Source of the DNA: Dipteris shenzhenensis | Taxonomy: Eukaryota > Polypodiophyta > Polypodiopsida > Gleicheniales | Length of the DNA: 64,000 bases | Assembly (NCBI GenBank): GCA_047967505.1 | Contig: CM106541.1 | Reading direction: 5' to 3' (one strand) | In this document: positions 49,984 through 62,021 of the stretch, one piece after another | Layout of the letters: each line of letters starts with the position of its first letter | How positions within the stretch are numbered: the first letter of the stretch is position 1 | Program-made: the position numbers and the translations under genes | Notes under the pieces: generated by a model | Told to the model about the DNA's origin: nothing | Seen by the model: only the letters and a program-made list of their open reading frames with translations | Database searches by the model: none

Positions 49984-51092
49984 ATGGCAAAAAACTTTGT
50001 ATCCGAAGGAAAAAGAGGTAGAGAAGCCACGCGGACCGCAGAAAAAAATGGAGGAAGGAGTTCCTCATGTACTGGGTCGTGTATCAAACCAAAGGAACGA
50101 GAGTTGCTGCTATCATGGGGCAAGATCGGAGACCAGCAAGCGCTTATTTTTTTTAATCCTGGGGCTACAGATAGCTTTATATCAAAGGATTTAGCCCTGA
50201 GGCTGGGAGTAAAGACGGCGGAGTTGGGCAGGGGTCTGGATGCTAACCAGATGTTCTGTGGGAACCTTGTGCCAGTCACTCCCTTGATAGGGAAGCTCCG
50301 CCTTCATGTACAAAGTTAGGAAGACTTTTTCATTTTGAAACATCACAATGTGGTTTTGGGTATGCCTTGGTTCCATCGCAAGGCACTGACGTTAACTCTT
50401 CCTAGTGTTGGAATTTGTAAATAGGGGTAAAACACAGTGCGTGGTTGCTAGGAATGAAGGGGAGACTATCCCCTTTGTATCAAATAGTTCGCTTGGAAAA
50501 GCAACAAAGTCTGCAGTTTCAGCGTACATGGTTTTCATAAAAGATAGAGATATTGAAATGCATGCTGAAATGAGTGAGGCATATCAAAATAAATTTCAGT
50601 TTCTTGAAACTTTAAAGGTTATTTTTCCGACACTTTGCCAAGGGAAGTTACCCCCTGAGAGACCTCAAGATCATGGCATAGAACTCACTCCTGGTAGTGA
50701 GCCACCTAATAGGCCCCCATACAGAGTTAGTGCAACTCAGCGAGAAGAAATTATGGCCCACAACGTTTCGCGCTACTTTTGGGTTGTATGAGTATCAGGT
50801 CATGCCTTTGGGATTGACTAATGCCCCATCTACTTTCAATAGAATGATAGATCGTGTATTCCAACCCTATAGACAGTTCACAGGAACCTTCTTTGATGAC
50901 ATTATTGTCTTCTCTAAGTCCAAAGAAGACCACAAGTAACATATTGCTACAATTTTTCAAAGGCTTCGAAATCACCAGCTCTATGCAAACAACAAGAAGA
51001 GTGAATTCTTCCTGGAAGAGATCCATTACTTAGGGCATATAATATCCAAAGATGGGATACGAATGGATCTGGCAAAGATCCAAGCCATTCAG
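49984..51092 (+). pseudogene. Chromovirus D, protease and partial reverse transcriptase
   Basis: Related to G1: protease ALIFFNPGATDSFISKDLAL (catalytic Asp replaced by Asn), VTPLIGKLRLHVQS, then PPERPQDHGIELTPGSEPPN and YRVSATQREEIMA. A deletion then joins this to the later RT part ([51 protein letters not shown]), removing the RT N-terminal half. Stops at about 50318 and 50936. It is cut at 51092 by a B-family copia fragment. Confidence 0.75.
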
Positions 51093-51516
51093 TGTAGGAT
51101 CGCTTTGAGAGAGAGAGAGTACAGATAGCAAAACGTAGCACAAGCCTTAGCCGTCACGTTAAACTTGGATTAGATAATCAAAAACAAAGGAGTACAAGGT
51201 ACAAGTACCTAGACCTAGGACTAAGTGTCCTAGGTGTCACATAGGACTAAGTGTCCTATGTGGCCTAAAAGACACTAACACTATAAGTGTCTTTATTTAT
51301 GCCTACAAGGTACATACCATGGCCTATAGGGCATCACTAGAACCACTAGAGGATGGCCTACAAACCCCTCCATGGGATGGGCTGAAGTACTCTGGAAACG
51401 TCTCTGAATACTTGGTATTTTCTAGTCATGGTGGCATATGTTCATCCAAAAGAATATAGCCACCTATGAATGTACAAGGGATGTCAGATCATGTAACAAA
51501 GGGAACCAAGTGTAAA
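51093..51516 (-). repeat. Copia B-family LTR plus 3' end fragment
   Basis: LTR 51093-51362 (about 270 bp) ends GGATGGCCTACA like element B and keeps the CCTAGGAC and CACATAGGAC stem-loops. 51363-51516 matches 41613-41765 of B (purine tract complement and the end of the polyprotein). The rest of the copia element is missing. Confidence 0.8.
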
Positions 51517-51517
51517 G

Positions 51518-52544
51518 GGGGGAAATCTTTTGGCGAGCTTTTTAATGTGAGCTTTTTTACCATTTCCTTTGTTTTTGCGAGCTTTTTTTAGAAATCCATA
51601 CATGTTTTTGTTATAAGAAAGATGGGGAGGTTAGAAAGAGGGGGAGAGAATATAGGATATGTTCATTTTCATAGCATGTGGGAGGGGTGGAAGAGTGTAT
51701 ACTATGCACAAGGGGGGGGAGGATATGAGTGGCAGTAGGAGGCAAAAAATTATGGAAGATATGTCCATATTCAAAGTAGAAGGGAGGAACTATGGGAGAT
51801 ATGTACATTTTAAAAGTGTATAATTTGAAACTTTTGACCTCATATTTGGATTCCTCGTCGAATTCCGGTCATTTTGAGTACCAACATTACCATATTCTGA
51901 TAAAAATTGAAAAAATGGTGTTTTTGTCATTTTGGCCTGTTTGGGCGCTGTTTTGAGTCTGCGCTAGCGCAGACTCAAAACAGCGCAGACTCAAAACAGG
52001 CCCCAAACAGGCCCCAAACAGGCCAAAATGACAAAAATACCATTTTTCCAATTTTTATCAGAATATGGTCATGTTGGTACTCAAAATAACCGGAATTCAA
52101 CGAGGAATCCAAATATGAGGTCAACTCTGTCAAATTATACACTTTGAAAATAAACAAATTTCCCACATGCTCTCCCTTCCCCTTTACATTTAGTAGATGA
52201 ACATAACTTTCACATTCCTCATCCTCTCTCTCCTCCTTGCACTCCTCTTTGCATACCTTATAAGTTTCCCCTCTACGTTCTCCACTATGATAATGAATAT
52301 ATGTTCCAACTCCCCTCCCCTCCCTTCTCCATGCCACCTTACCCATGCGCCCGTCCCTCCCCCTTTCCTTTATCTCCCCTCCCCCCCCTCTCTCCTCTTA
52401 ACTGCAACCACAACCCAAACTTTCAACCCACCCCACTCCATGACCCCCCCCCTCTCTCTCTCTCTCAGGTGAATGAAAAGCTCGCAATATTCATGAAAAT
52501 TGAAAAAAAGCTCATGACAAAAAGCTCACCAAAAAATCACACCC
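51518..52544. mobile_element. Foldback element of 1.0 kb, Mutator-like
   Basis: The 9-bp target duplication AGTGTAAAG lies at 51509-51517 and 52545-52553, inside the B-family fragment. The ends are inverted: GGGGGAAATCTTTTGGCGAG on the left against GGGTGTGATTTTTTGGTGAG read from the right, followed on both sides by CTTTTT..TGAGCTTTTTT. The inverted repeat continues inward: 51830-51965 and 51966-52125 fold on a GCGCTAGCGC centre (51961-51970). A 9-bp duplication with long terminal inverted repeats is the hallmark of MULEs. No transposase is encoded, so it is non-autonomous. Confidence 0.85.
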
Positions 52545-52553
52545 AGTGTAAAG

Positions 52554-52749
52554 CATGTCGACAAATGAAAGTATCGCAATGGACTTCATTTTTGGCCTAC
52601 CCCTGGGCTAGGCCTTAAGCAATGGTCATTTCTCTAAGAAGCTAAAATCCAATTTTAGTAATTTCGAAAATTTGGCCATCATTTTCTCCCCCTTTCTCTC
52701 TCTCTCTTCTTGGCAAGCCTCTTGAATGTATTCAACTTGTTTATTTGCC
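52554..52749. other. Junction sequence between foldback element and chromovirus D
   Basis: Begins as a diverged continuation of the B-family 3' end (CATGTCGACAAATGAAAG), then unrecognised CT-rich sequence. Confidence 0.4.
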
Positions 52750-53680
52750 ACAATCAAAGTCGGGGAATGATGGGATTTAGACTATCATTGATAGATTCAG
52801 CAAGCAAGCTTATTTCATTCCGGTTCGCAAAACTATAAAGACAGATCATATGGCTAAGCTTTTCATGGCATAGATCTTTAAGCACCATGGTATGCCTAAG
52901 TCCATTGTCAGAGACCGAGGTCCCAAAATGACCAGTCTGGAGAGCTTTATTTGATAATATAAGGACGAATCTGAATTTTTCTTCTTCTTTCCGTCCCCAA
53001 ACAGATGGTCAAAGTGAGCTAGAAATCCCCCTTTGAGGTCATCTATGGGAATGTGATTCAACCACCTATCCTGAGGACCAAAGATGAAATATTTGCAGCT
53101 GATCAAGTTGCCAGAGACCTCCAAACAGCTTTCAGCGAAGTCCGGACAGCAATTGAAAGCTCTCAAGAAAAGCATAAGAGAGCTGCAAATAAGCATAGGA
53201 GACAATTAGATCGCAAGGAAGGGGATTGGGTGCTTTTGAAGTTCGAAAAAGCTAGGCTCCGCAAGCTAAAGGGCAAGCAAAAGATGTATGCAAAGTTATC
53301 TCCCAGATACTATGGCCCTTTCAGGGTTACAAAAGAGATTAATGAGGTTGCATACAGGTTGGCACTGCGAGAGCATTAGAGGATTCACAATGCCTTTCAT
53401 GTGAGTCTTCTAAAGAAATTTCACAGACCGGAGCCTACAAAGCCAATAACAGAGGATCCACTAGAAGTGAATGAGCTAGAGGAGGTCCTTCAACCAGAAC
53501 AAATTGTGTACCATACTATATGCAAAGGCCCTCAAGGCAAGGAATTTTACAAGTATCTTGTAAAATTCAAGAATTATTCAGCATTGGATGCCAAGTGGAT
53601 AGATGAAGACATTTTGTCAGATCATCCACAGCTTTTGGATATTTACAAGGAAGCTTTTCAATTCAGGTCAACTGAATAGA
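52750..53680 (+). pseudogene. Chromovirus D, integrase and chromodomain
   Basis: Integrase remnants around 52760-52950 (KHHGMPKSIVRDRGPKMTSL), a gap, then 53053-53679: EKHKRAANKHRRQLDRKEGD, VLLKFEKARLRKLKGKQKMY, RYYGPFRVTKEINEVAYRL, a TAG at about 53377, [13 protein letters not shown], and a chromodomain (YKYLVKFKNYSALDAKWIDE) ending ...EAFQFRSTE. The same order as in G1, which has [20 protein letters not shown]. RNase H and the integrase N-terminus are missing. Confidence 0.8.
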
Positions 53681-53691
53681 AGCCGAGGGGA

Positions 53692-54490
53692 TGTCGCCAA
53701 GCTGTAAATACTCCAAAGTCAAAGTTTTAGTTGACCATTTATTGATCATAATTATTGAGTTCTTCATTTATTTAATTATGTTCAAAGAGTTATATTTATT
53801 TGGTCAAGGTGTTGACTTTAGTCAAAGATACTTAACCTCGGTTAAATAAGCCTAATCCCGATTAGAGAGATTTAGCTTCGACCAAGATGGTTAACCACAA
53901 TTAACCAACGAACCAAAGCGCTGACTTCGATCAAAGAGTGTTGACTTCGGTCAACAAGACTTGGCTTACGCTAAGAGGGTTAACTTCGGTTAACCAAGAT
54001 GTGCCAACCTCGGTTTGAGAGACTTGGCCCCCTTAATTACAACTAAGAGGGTTGACCTCGGTTGACCAAAGAATTTGTTTTATGTCATGTGCACATGTTT
54101 GCTTGGTGGAGACGCCCACAGTGACTAGGATTAGTCCACAAATTCTTATTTGCATGCAAAGAGCTAACCATTAACGAGTGCCATGGTTGTGCGCTTTAGT
54201 TAATGATTGCAGGTACCAAACGGGATTGAAAACCCAAGCCCTATGGACCATGTGACCAAGGGCTACGAAGACCCTAGAGCTTTGCCTTCTGTGGCATGTA
54301 ACTAAATTTTAGTTACTTGATTTGACAAGTGGCATGTTGCCAAATGAATGAGCCTTGAGCTCTTTGTAATTTCAGTCACATTTGATTTTCTTGTAACTCA
54401 GCTTGCACGCTGAACTCATGTACTCTAAATTTTCTCAAGTAATAAAATCCTTGGGGGGGTCTAGCCCGACTGTTGTCTTGGGCCCTAGTG
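53692..54490 (+). repeat. Probable 3' LTR of chromovirus D
   Basis: Follows a purine tract AGCCGAGGGGA; starts TGTCGCCAAGC. Contains an array of short hairpins (53825-54070) and AATAAAATCC near 54442 as a possible poly-A signal. The outer end is uncertain because a microsatellite follows. Confidence 0.5.
53825..54070. repeat. Array of short hairpins with TTCG/CTCG loops
   Basis: Includes GTTGAC-TTCG-GTCAAC (53940-53955) and GGTTAAC-TTCG-GTTAACC (53978-53995), both perfect stems, plus AACCTCGGTT (twice), TAATCCCGATTA, GGTTAACCACAATTAACC and GGTTGACCTCGGTTGACC. Confidence 0.8.
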
Positions 54491-54496
54491 TATTTG

Positions 54497-54513
54497 CAGA
54501 GAGAGAGAGAGAG

Positions 54514-54544
<31 letters not shown>

Positions 54545-54556
54545 TTGCAGTAAATG

Positions 54557-54611
<55 letters not shown>
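54497..54611. repeat. GA / GT / CT microsatellites
   Basis: (GA)n with interruptions, then (GT)n, then a CT run of about 50 bases. Confidence 0.95.
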
Positions 54612-54613
<2 letters not shown>

Positions 54614-55110
54614 TCTTGGACTCCCAAACCTGCTCTTGCACTCCCCAACCCCCCACCTTGTTCCACGCTCCCCAGCTCGCCTATCCCCCACCTCCTCCTC
54701 CTACCTGTCTCTCGACTCTCCACCCCCCTAATTCTTCCCACGCCTCCTCCCTTGTCCTCTGCCTTCCCCCATGTTTGTCCCCCACCTCTCCACCTGCCGG
54801 CCCCATGTCCCCTTCGTATGTCCCCCACTTGCTCCTGGACTGCCAACCTACTCCAGCACTCCCCAACCCCCAACCTTGTTCTACGCTCCCCAACTCGCGC
54901 CCACCTCCTCCTCTTGCATGTCTCTCGACTCTCCACCCCCCCTTCTTCCTACGCCTCCTCCCCTGTCCTCCGCCTCCCCCACCTCTCCACCCACCGGCCC
55001 GATGTCCCCTTTGTATGCCCCCCACTTCCCCCTCCGGTTGTGCATACCCCCTCACGTCTATCCTCTGTTGTTCCCCCCGCTCTTTCTTCCCGAGGTGGAT
55101 TCTAACTGTC
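54611..55110. repeat. C-rich minisatellite with a unit of about 215 bp
   Basis: Two and a half diverged copies; units start near 54611, 54829 and 55025 with GCTC(T/C)..ACTCCCCAACCCCC..CCTTGTTC..CGCTCCCCA. Open frames here on both strands are Pro/Leu/Ser-rich artefacts of this repeat. Confidence 0.75.
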
Positions 55111-55134
55111 ATGACAAGAGAAATCACTAATCTG

Positions 55135-55681
55135 TGATTAGTAGACATTAAAACATTATTATTATGTTATTAGCCAATGATGTAACATGTATTTGTATTT
55201 ATAATGGACACCGACCGATTTGTTATGGCGCTGGATCATCTGAGTAGATAGGACTAGTCGATCTGGAGCCACTGCTTCAAACGGCATCGAATTTGGACAT
55301 GTGATACTTATTCTATTAATAAAAATGTGCACACACATGTCTAGGTCCTAGGGGCAATAGGAAGGGAAGGGTGCATTAAGGTGCATTGAATGGTAGATGC
55401 ATGGATCATAGGCTAAGGGTAGGTGTAAATGGAAAGATGGAACTTGAGTGATCTCAAGGAGGGACATTAATGAAAGGGTATCACCCTTTCATTGTGAATC
55501 TCATGTAGCATTCTCTCTACTACATTGCATTCATCCGACATCTCTCTCCCACCTTGCATGTGGGTCGAAATAGAAACAAGTACTCTCACGAGGGCGCTCT
55601 TTCCCATTGGAGGGCCAATCGGCATTCAAATTCTGCATGCATTGCACACATTTGCATTCTCGAAAAGTGTGGATTTTCACA
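55135..55681 (+). repeat. 5' LTR (3' portion certain) of gypsy element E
   Basis: Ends ...GGATTTTCACA just before a PBS. The upstream limit is unknown; 55135 is a guess. Confidence 0.45.
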
Positions 55682-55683
55682 TT

Positions 55684-55695
55684 TGGTATCAGAGC
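55684..55695 (+). promoter_or_regulatory. Primer binding site, gypsy element E
   Basis: TGGTATCAGAGC, two bases after the LTR end. Confidence 0.8.
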
Positions 55696-56064
55696 GGTGA
55701 CGATCCACGAGCGGGACGAGAAGAGGGCGACGGTTGCGGACGACGGAAGTCGCAAGAGAAGTTGCGGAAGAGGATCACGACCGACCGATCTCCGAGGTTC
55801 TGAGACAAGGAATTTTTCTGAAAATTTCTGGTCTTGAACGGTGAACAGGGTGTCCTCACGAGGTGAATTGCCCCCCCCCCCTCCCCCAAAATGTGAATGT
55901 ACCCTTAAAATCCTTAAGCCGTGAGAAAAAGGGATCCCCGTTCTCCCCAACGGAAAGTCGGATCGGAATAAAATTTCTTGGGGGTGATCCACCCATCAAG
56001 TACCCCCTATAACGGTATCTAGAGCTCCAATCCACTCAAAACAAGTAGCCCAAACGGAGTGTAC
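55696..56064 (+). other. Leader of element E up to the copia C boundary
   Basis: Arg/Gly/Glu-coding GA-rich sequence and a C run at 55869-55884; no gag motif is recognised before copia C begins at 56065. Confidence 0.4.
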
Positions 56065-56274
56065 TGAGAGGGAAAGAATGAGGGAGAAGTACAACGGGAA
56101 GAGAGTGAGAGAGAGGAGTGACACAAAAGATGTGGGTGTGAAGTGATGAGCCACACCACAAACTCATAGGTTTTATTAGGATTAGGTTTTTCACCCTATG
56201 ACTGTCTTAAGACAGTGACAGTCATAGGTGTCATATCTTTAATAAAGGGGTGGCAATGTGCCTTTACCCCAACA
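56065..56274 (-). repeat. 3' LTR of copia C
   Basis: Differs from the 5' LTR by a 6-bp duplication (GACAGT) next to the palindrome and a few substitutions. Confidence 0.92.
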
Positions 56275-56378
56275 ACCTCCCACCTAAAGGCCAATGTGCC
56301 TAAAGGGGAGAAAAGAATAAAAATTACAGCAATATACAGTTACTGTATACAAGACCATAAAATAAGAATGGTCTCATC

Positions 56379-59300
56379 CTAATCCCATGATGTGACGCAA
56401 TGTGCAAACCGCTCTGTAGGCAAGCTCTTAGTGAGCAAATCTGCAGGATTATCATCAGTATGCACCTTCACAAGCTCAAGTCGCTTGTCTTCCAGTACCT
56501 CCCTGATGAAATGGTATTTCACATCTATATGCTTGGTCTTCTGATGAAAGACCGGATTCTTTGCCAAAATGATAGCACTCTGACTATCACAATGCAAAAC
56601 TGGCATATCTCCTGTAATGCCCAAATCTCCCACCAGCCAAGTAAGCCATATTGCTTCCTTGCAAGCCTCAGTGGCTGCAACATATTCAGCTTCAGTAGTT
56701 GACAGTGCAACGCATTTCTGCAACCGAGACACCCATGATATAGCACCTCCTGCAAATGTGAAAATATAACCGATAGTAGATTTCCGGTTATCTGCATTCC
56801 CTGCATAGTCTGAATCTATAAAACCATGCACCAATGCATCCTGCCTACCATAGCATATGCACAAGTCTTTGGTACCCTTGAGATACCTCCAGACACCTTT
56901 CACTGCTTCCCAGTGCCGCTTGCCTGGATTTGCCATATACCTGCTGATGACTCCCACCGCAAAAGCAATATCCGGATGAGTGGCAACCATGGCATACATC
57001 AAAGAACCAACTGCAGATGCATACGGAACCTTGGCCATTTCAGCCTTATCATCATCTGATCTCGGGCTGTCCTTACTGCTGTGTTTTAAATGTGGAGGCA
57101 ACGGGGTACTAATAGACTTCCCCCCCTCCATTTTAAACCTCTGCAGTACTTTGTCAATGTACTCCTTCTGTGACAGAAACAAAAGTCCCTTGGACCTGTC
57201 CATGTAGTCCGCATGCCAAGAATATGGTTTGCATCACCCAAGTCTTTCATGTCAAAAGACTTATGCAGTTGTTTTTTCAAAGCACTAATCTCATGCTGAG
57301 ATTTACTGGCAATTAGCATGTCATCCACATATAGAATGAGTAGCATCAAACTACCATCCTTTGCCCGTTTGGTGTACAAGCAATGATCGGTCTCACACCT
57401 ATGATACCCTTGGGACTGCATGAAGGCATCAAACTTCTTGTACCATTCTCTTGGTGCCTGCTTGAGTCCATACAAGCTCCTCTTGAGCTTACACACAAGC
57501 TGCTCTTTCCCTTTAACAGCATATCCCTCTGGCTGACTCATATAGATCTCATCATGGAGATCTCCGTGAAGAAAAGCAGTCTTCACATCCATCTGACATA
57601 AATCCATGTCCTCATGAGCAACAAGAGCTAACACTGCTCTCAAAGTAGTCATCTTGACTACAGGGGAAAAAATCTCATCAAAGTCAATGCCCTTCTCCTG
57701 CTTAAATCCCTTGGCAACCAATCTAGCCTTATACCTTGGTAAAGCATTTGAATCCACTTTGACTTTGTAAACCCACTTGCATGGCAAAACCTTTCTGCCT
57801 GCAGGTAGCTGCACCAAGTCCCATGTATCATTTTGAAGTAGGGAGTCCATTTCAGATTGCATGGCTTTCTCCCACTTCCTTTTCTCTGTTCTTCCCATAG
57901 CTTCCTTGAAGCTGGAAGGCTCACCACAATCTGTCAGCATGATAAAATCAGCCACATTATTGGCTCCTGGAACAAACCTGTCAGGAGGGCGTTGTACACG
58001 GGTGCTCCTCCTAACAAAATTTTCCGGATTAGGCTGCTGTCTAGCCTGTTCGTCATGCATGACGGGTGGCTGTACCACCATATCTGGCTGTTCTACAGCC
58101 CCATTTGCTGGCATATCCAGTGGTGCATCATTGGCAAAATTATCTGGCTGATTTTCAGCCTGTATACCCTCTTGAACAGGGTTATCTGCAGCAGCCTGCT
58201 GCTGCATATAAATGGGCATTCTTTGTTGTCCGACATCATCATAAATAACCCTCCTGTATTCCACAGGTTGCACGGGTTCTTTGTGTACACTATCCTCTTT
58301 AAAGATGACATCATTGCTGCGTATAATCTTCCGTTTAACGGGATCCCATAACCTGTACCCCATTTCACCTTCGTCACCATAACCCATAAAGATGCATCTG
58401 GAAGACTTTGGCTCCAGTTTGGTGCGCAGTTCTTTGCGTATATGAGCAAAGCACTCGCAGCCAAACACACGTAAGTGCTTATATGAAGGTGGCTTGCCAG
58501 ACCACACCTCCTCTGGCACTTTCAACTCCAAAGCCTTGTTCGGCGACCTGTTAATTATGTGAACTGCTGCTTGCACGGCTTCTGCCCAAAAGCCATGGGG
58601 CAATGCAGCATAAGACAACATACATCGAACCTTCTCCTGAATAGTTCGATTCATCCGCTCACTCACACCATTTTGAGATGCATTATGAGGGGCTGTGAGT
58701 TCCTGTTTAATGCCCTTAGCTTCGCAAAACTGTACAAAAGCATTTGACACATACTCACCCCCATTATCGGATCTGAGGCATTTCAGCCTGCGACCTGTCC
58801 GATTCTCAACCTGAGCGACAAACTTCTTGAAAGCATCTAAGGCATCGCTCTTATGCTTCAAGAAATAGACCCACACTTTGCGTGTGGCATCATCAATAAA
58901 AGTAATGAAATATTTTGCACCCCCTAGTGATAGCTGTGGCATCTCACACAAATCAGTGTGCACTAGATCAAGCGGTGCTCTATTTTGGGGAGTTCTCCTC
59001 TTATGAGGAGTCATAGAATGCTTGCCAAATATGCAATGATCACAAGTAGGCAAATCTGAAAATGAAAGAGACGGCAGATAACCCAAACGTGACAGTTCTT
59101 GCATTCCTTTAACGGACATGTGTCCCAACCGGCTATGCCACAATGAAACCTTTGGCAGCTCGGTTATGGCAACAACATGATTACCTACACTGGAAACATA
59201 AAGAGGATACAAGGTATCACTCTTATAACCCTCAGCCACTACAACCTGGCCATCAGTAATCACCCATTTGGAATCCCCAAATGTGGTGTGGTAACCACTG

Positions 59301-60481
59301 TCATCCAACAAGCCAGTGCTAATCAGATTTTTCTTGATTTGCGGCACATGGCGAACACCATCAAGCATAAATATGCGTCCATCAGGGAATACTATCTGTA
59401 TACTGCCAATCCCTGCAATCTAACATGCATAGTTGTTCCCAAGGTGAACAACTCCATGAGTACCTGTGTAGGAAGTAAACCACTCCCTATGAGCAGTAAC
59501 ATGAAAAGAAGCACCTGAATCCAAGAGCCAGATGTGCATGTCATGACCATCAATAACCAATGTATGTGCAATTACAGCAGAAGAGCATAAAACATCATGC
59601 CTGTCACTTTCACTGTCTTCTGCTGCAACATTTACTACATCCAAGTCATCTGCCTTGGCCTTGCCTTTTCCTTTGCTTCCACTGCCTGCATCCTTTGCCT
59701 CAGCCTTCTTGGCTTTCTGATCCCGTATAAACTTGAAGCACTTAGACTTCACATGTCCCTTCTTGCCACAATAAAAGCATTCAATATCCTTTTTGCCACG
59801 GGACTGACTGCGGGATTTGGACTTACTAGCAGATCTCCCCTTCTGCTGAGTCCTGCCTCTTTCCTGTACCTGCAAAGCATTTGAAGACTTGCTGCCCGCA
59901 TTATTCTTTCTGCTCATCTCCTCCATAAGGAGAGAGCTCTCCACATCAGCATATATAAGAGTGACATTTGAATTAGACAGGGTGGTCTTGAAAGTGTCCC
60001 AACTCTAAGGGAGGGTACACAACAAGAAAGTAGCCTTGAACTCCTCATCAAGGTTCAACCCCTGTGCAATCAGCTGTGTAAAGATGGCATTGAACTCACT
60101 CAAGTGTGAGGTCATAGCTGTACCTTCCTTCATGCGAAGATCAACCAGCTTCTTCAACCAATAAACCTTACTGGCTGAACTCTTTTGGGCATACAACTCC
60201 GCTAGCCTCTGCCATAGGCCATAAGAGGTCTTTTCAGCCTGAACATTGAACACAAGAGAATCACTGAGAGTGAGCATGATAGCAGCCCTCGCGGACAAAT
60301 CTAGCTCCTCCCACTCATCATCTAACATCCCAGATGGCTTGACACCCTTCACCCTTATGGGCTTAGAAATCTTCTTTAGCAGAAGTACATTCAAACACTG
60401 TTCTGCCCATAATGCATAATTGTGTGCCCCTTCCAATTTCTTTATGTTCAGAATTGATGATTCACTTCCCCCTGATGCCAT
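56379..60481 (-). pseudogene. Copia C gag-pol, inactivated
   Basis: Collinear with the element A polyprotein: [18 protein letters not shown] (60481), zinc knuckle [14 protein letters not shown], protease [14 protein letters not shown], integrase, RT with YVDDM, and RNase H. Compared with A it has TAG at 60005 (GAG in A, LPESWD), TAG at 59420 (CAG in A, ACQIAGIG), a 1-base deletion near 57205 after HILGMR, and a frameshift at the C-terminus. Most differences are single substitutions, so it is younger than G1 and D. Confidence 0.93.
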
Positions 60482-62007
60482 ATCAGATAAGGAAAGTACC
60501 TGACTCCCTGTAAGTCAAAAAATGACTGAATAAAATTCTGATTTCTCAGAAAAAAACCTGCTCTATCAAGAGCCAGGAGCACTCACAATAGTGCTGTTTT
60601 TACTGTCAAAAAATCTGCAGCAAAACAGAAAAAATTTCCCTCCAGTTACTGTACCTTCTGACACACTGTACCGTGCTCAAATAGGCATAAAACAGTAATT
60701 TCAGAATGCTGCAGCTGTTCCACAAGTGCTTTATCAGTGCATCATCAGCTGACGAAGCACAAAACACTGCTGTCCTGGACACTTCTCCCACCTCAGATGA
60801 GGTATTGCACTGATTTTATATGCATAAACCACTTGTCATACACTGTTTTGTTCACTGAAAAAAGGCTCCAGACACTTCAGCCTGTCACAAACCTGCAACA
60901 GAAAATGGGACAAATCCCAAGCAATCACCCTTCTGCCAAGGGGATAAAAGGCATCTGAAGGTCTCAAACAGTAACTCAAGTGCTCTCAAGCAAAATCTGG
61001 GCAAAAGCCCTTTGATTTGACACTTGTACCAAGTGAAAAACACCTCAACACTGAGGTAGCATACAAAATACAGCGCTCTCCCGGCACTTTCACCTAACAA
61101 TGCAATGCATAAACAGCCCTGTGTACACAATAACAACACAGATCCCAACGTACAAACACTGAAGAGAAAATATTTTGAGCACTGTCAACGATGGACAGTT
61201 AGGGACTGAGTAAACTCGATGCGCCCTGGCCAAGCGTGGCTCAACTGAGATTTTTCAAGGTGTCGTACACAAAATGTGACCTGCAGAAATGTCACTGAAT
61301 ACACTGCGGAAACAAGACCAATGTGAGCTCCCTGGCTCCACACTGCCTCAAGGCATACACTGCATAAACTTCCAGGCAAAAGCCCTTTGAAAATGTCACC
61401 CAAAAGCTGAGATTTGCACTCAGCAAAAGCATAAAAGCCCTCTGCAAAATCAAGGCATTTGACCTTCCCGAAACAAGATAATTGTGCAACCACCACACAC
61501 TGTGGTACTAGTCACCTCAAGCACGAGGGACACGAGGGTACTTGCTGTACCTTCAACACACAGTTTTAAGGACTGAACAACCGGGAATGTGAAGAGCAGA
61601 GTGCTCTCTCTTTTTCTTCTTTCCCCAAAGAAAAACTGCTGTACCTGCTGTACTTTCTGTACTTGTGTACTTGCTGTACCTGTTGTAGGGTACAGATCCC
61701 AAAAGAAAATTTCGAAATACACCTTCTCCTGACGCAGCTCCCTAACACAGTCCGTACGGCGGCGTCCGTACAGTACTCGATGCGCGCCGCCCTGCTCGAT
61801 GCCCTGAGGCTGCCCCGCACTGCCCCGCTGCAGCCCGCGCTACTGCCCGCGCTGCCTGCGCGTGCACCTGCACACCGCCTCTCTGCCCACGCTGCCTGCG
61901 CAATGCCCAGCTGTGAGCTCGCTGCTGCCGCTACTGAGGGCACGAGGCCCGAGGGGATAGGGAGGGGTAGAGGGAGGGTAGGCTGAAGTGGAGAGGGAGA
62001 GATGAAG
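60482..62007 (-). other. 1.5-kb leader of copia C
   Basis: Corresponds to the leader of A. Next to the PBS it is GC-rich (61750-61950) with the CGTACGG motif at 61757-61780, but this part differs strongly from A, whereas 60480-61300 is recognisably related. Confidence 0.75.
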
Positions 62008-62019
62008 GCTCTGATACCA
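62008..62019 (-). promoter_or_regulatory. Primer binding site of copia C
   Basis: TGGTATCAGAGC on the minus strand, two bases inside the LTR. Confidence 0.93.
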
Positions 62020-62021
62020 GT

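Noticed and set aside
54403-55148. Pro/Leu-rich and Arg/Gly-rich frames up to 244 codons
   Set aside because: They translate a CT microsatellite and a C-rich minisatellite; all frames on both strands look alike.
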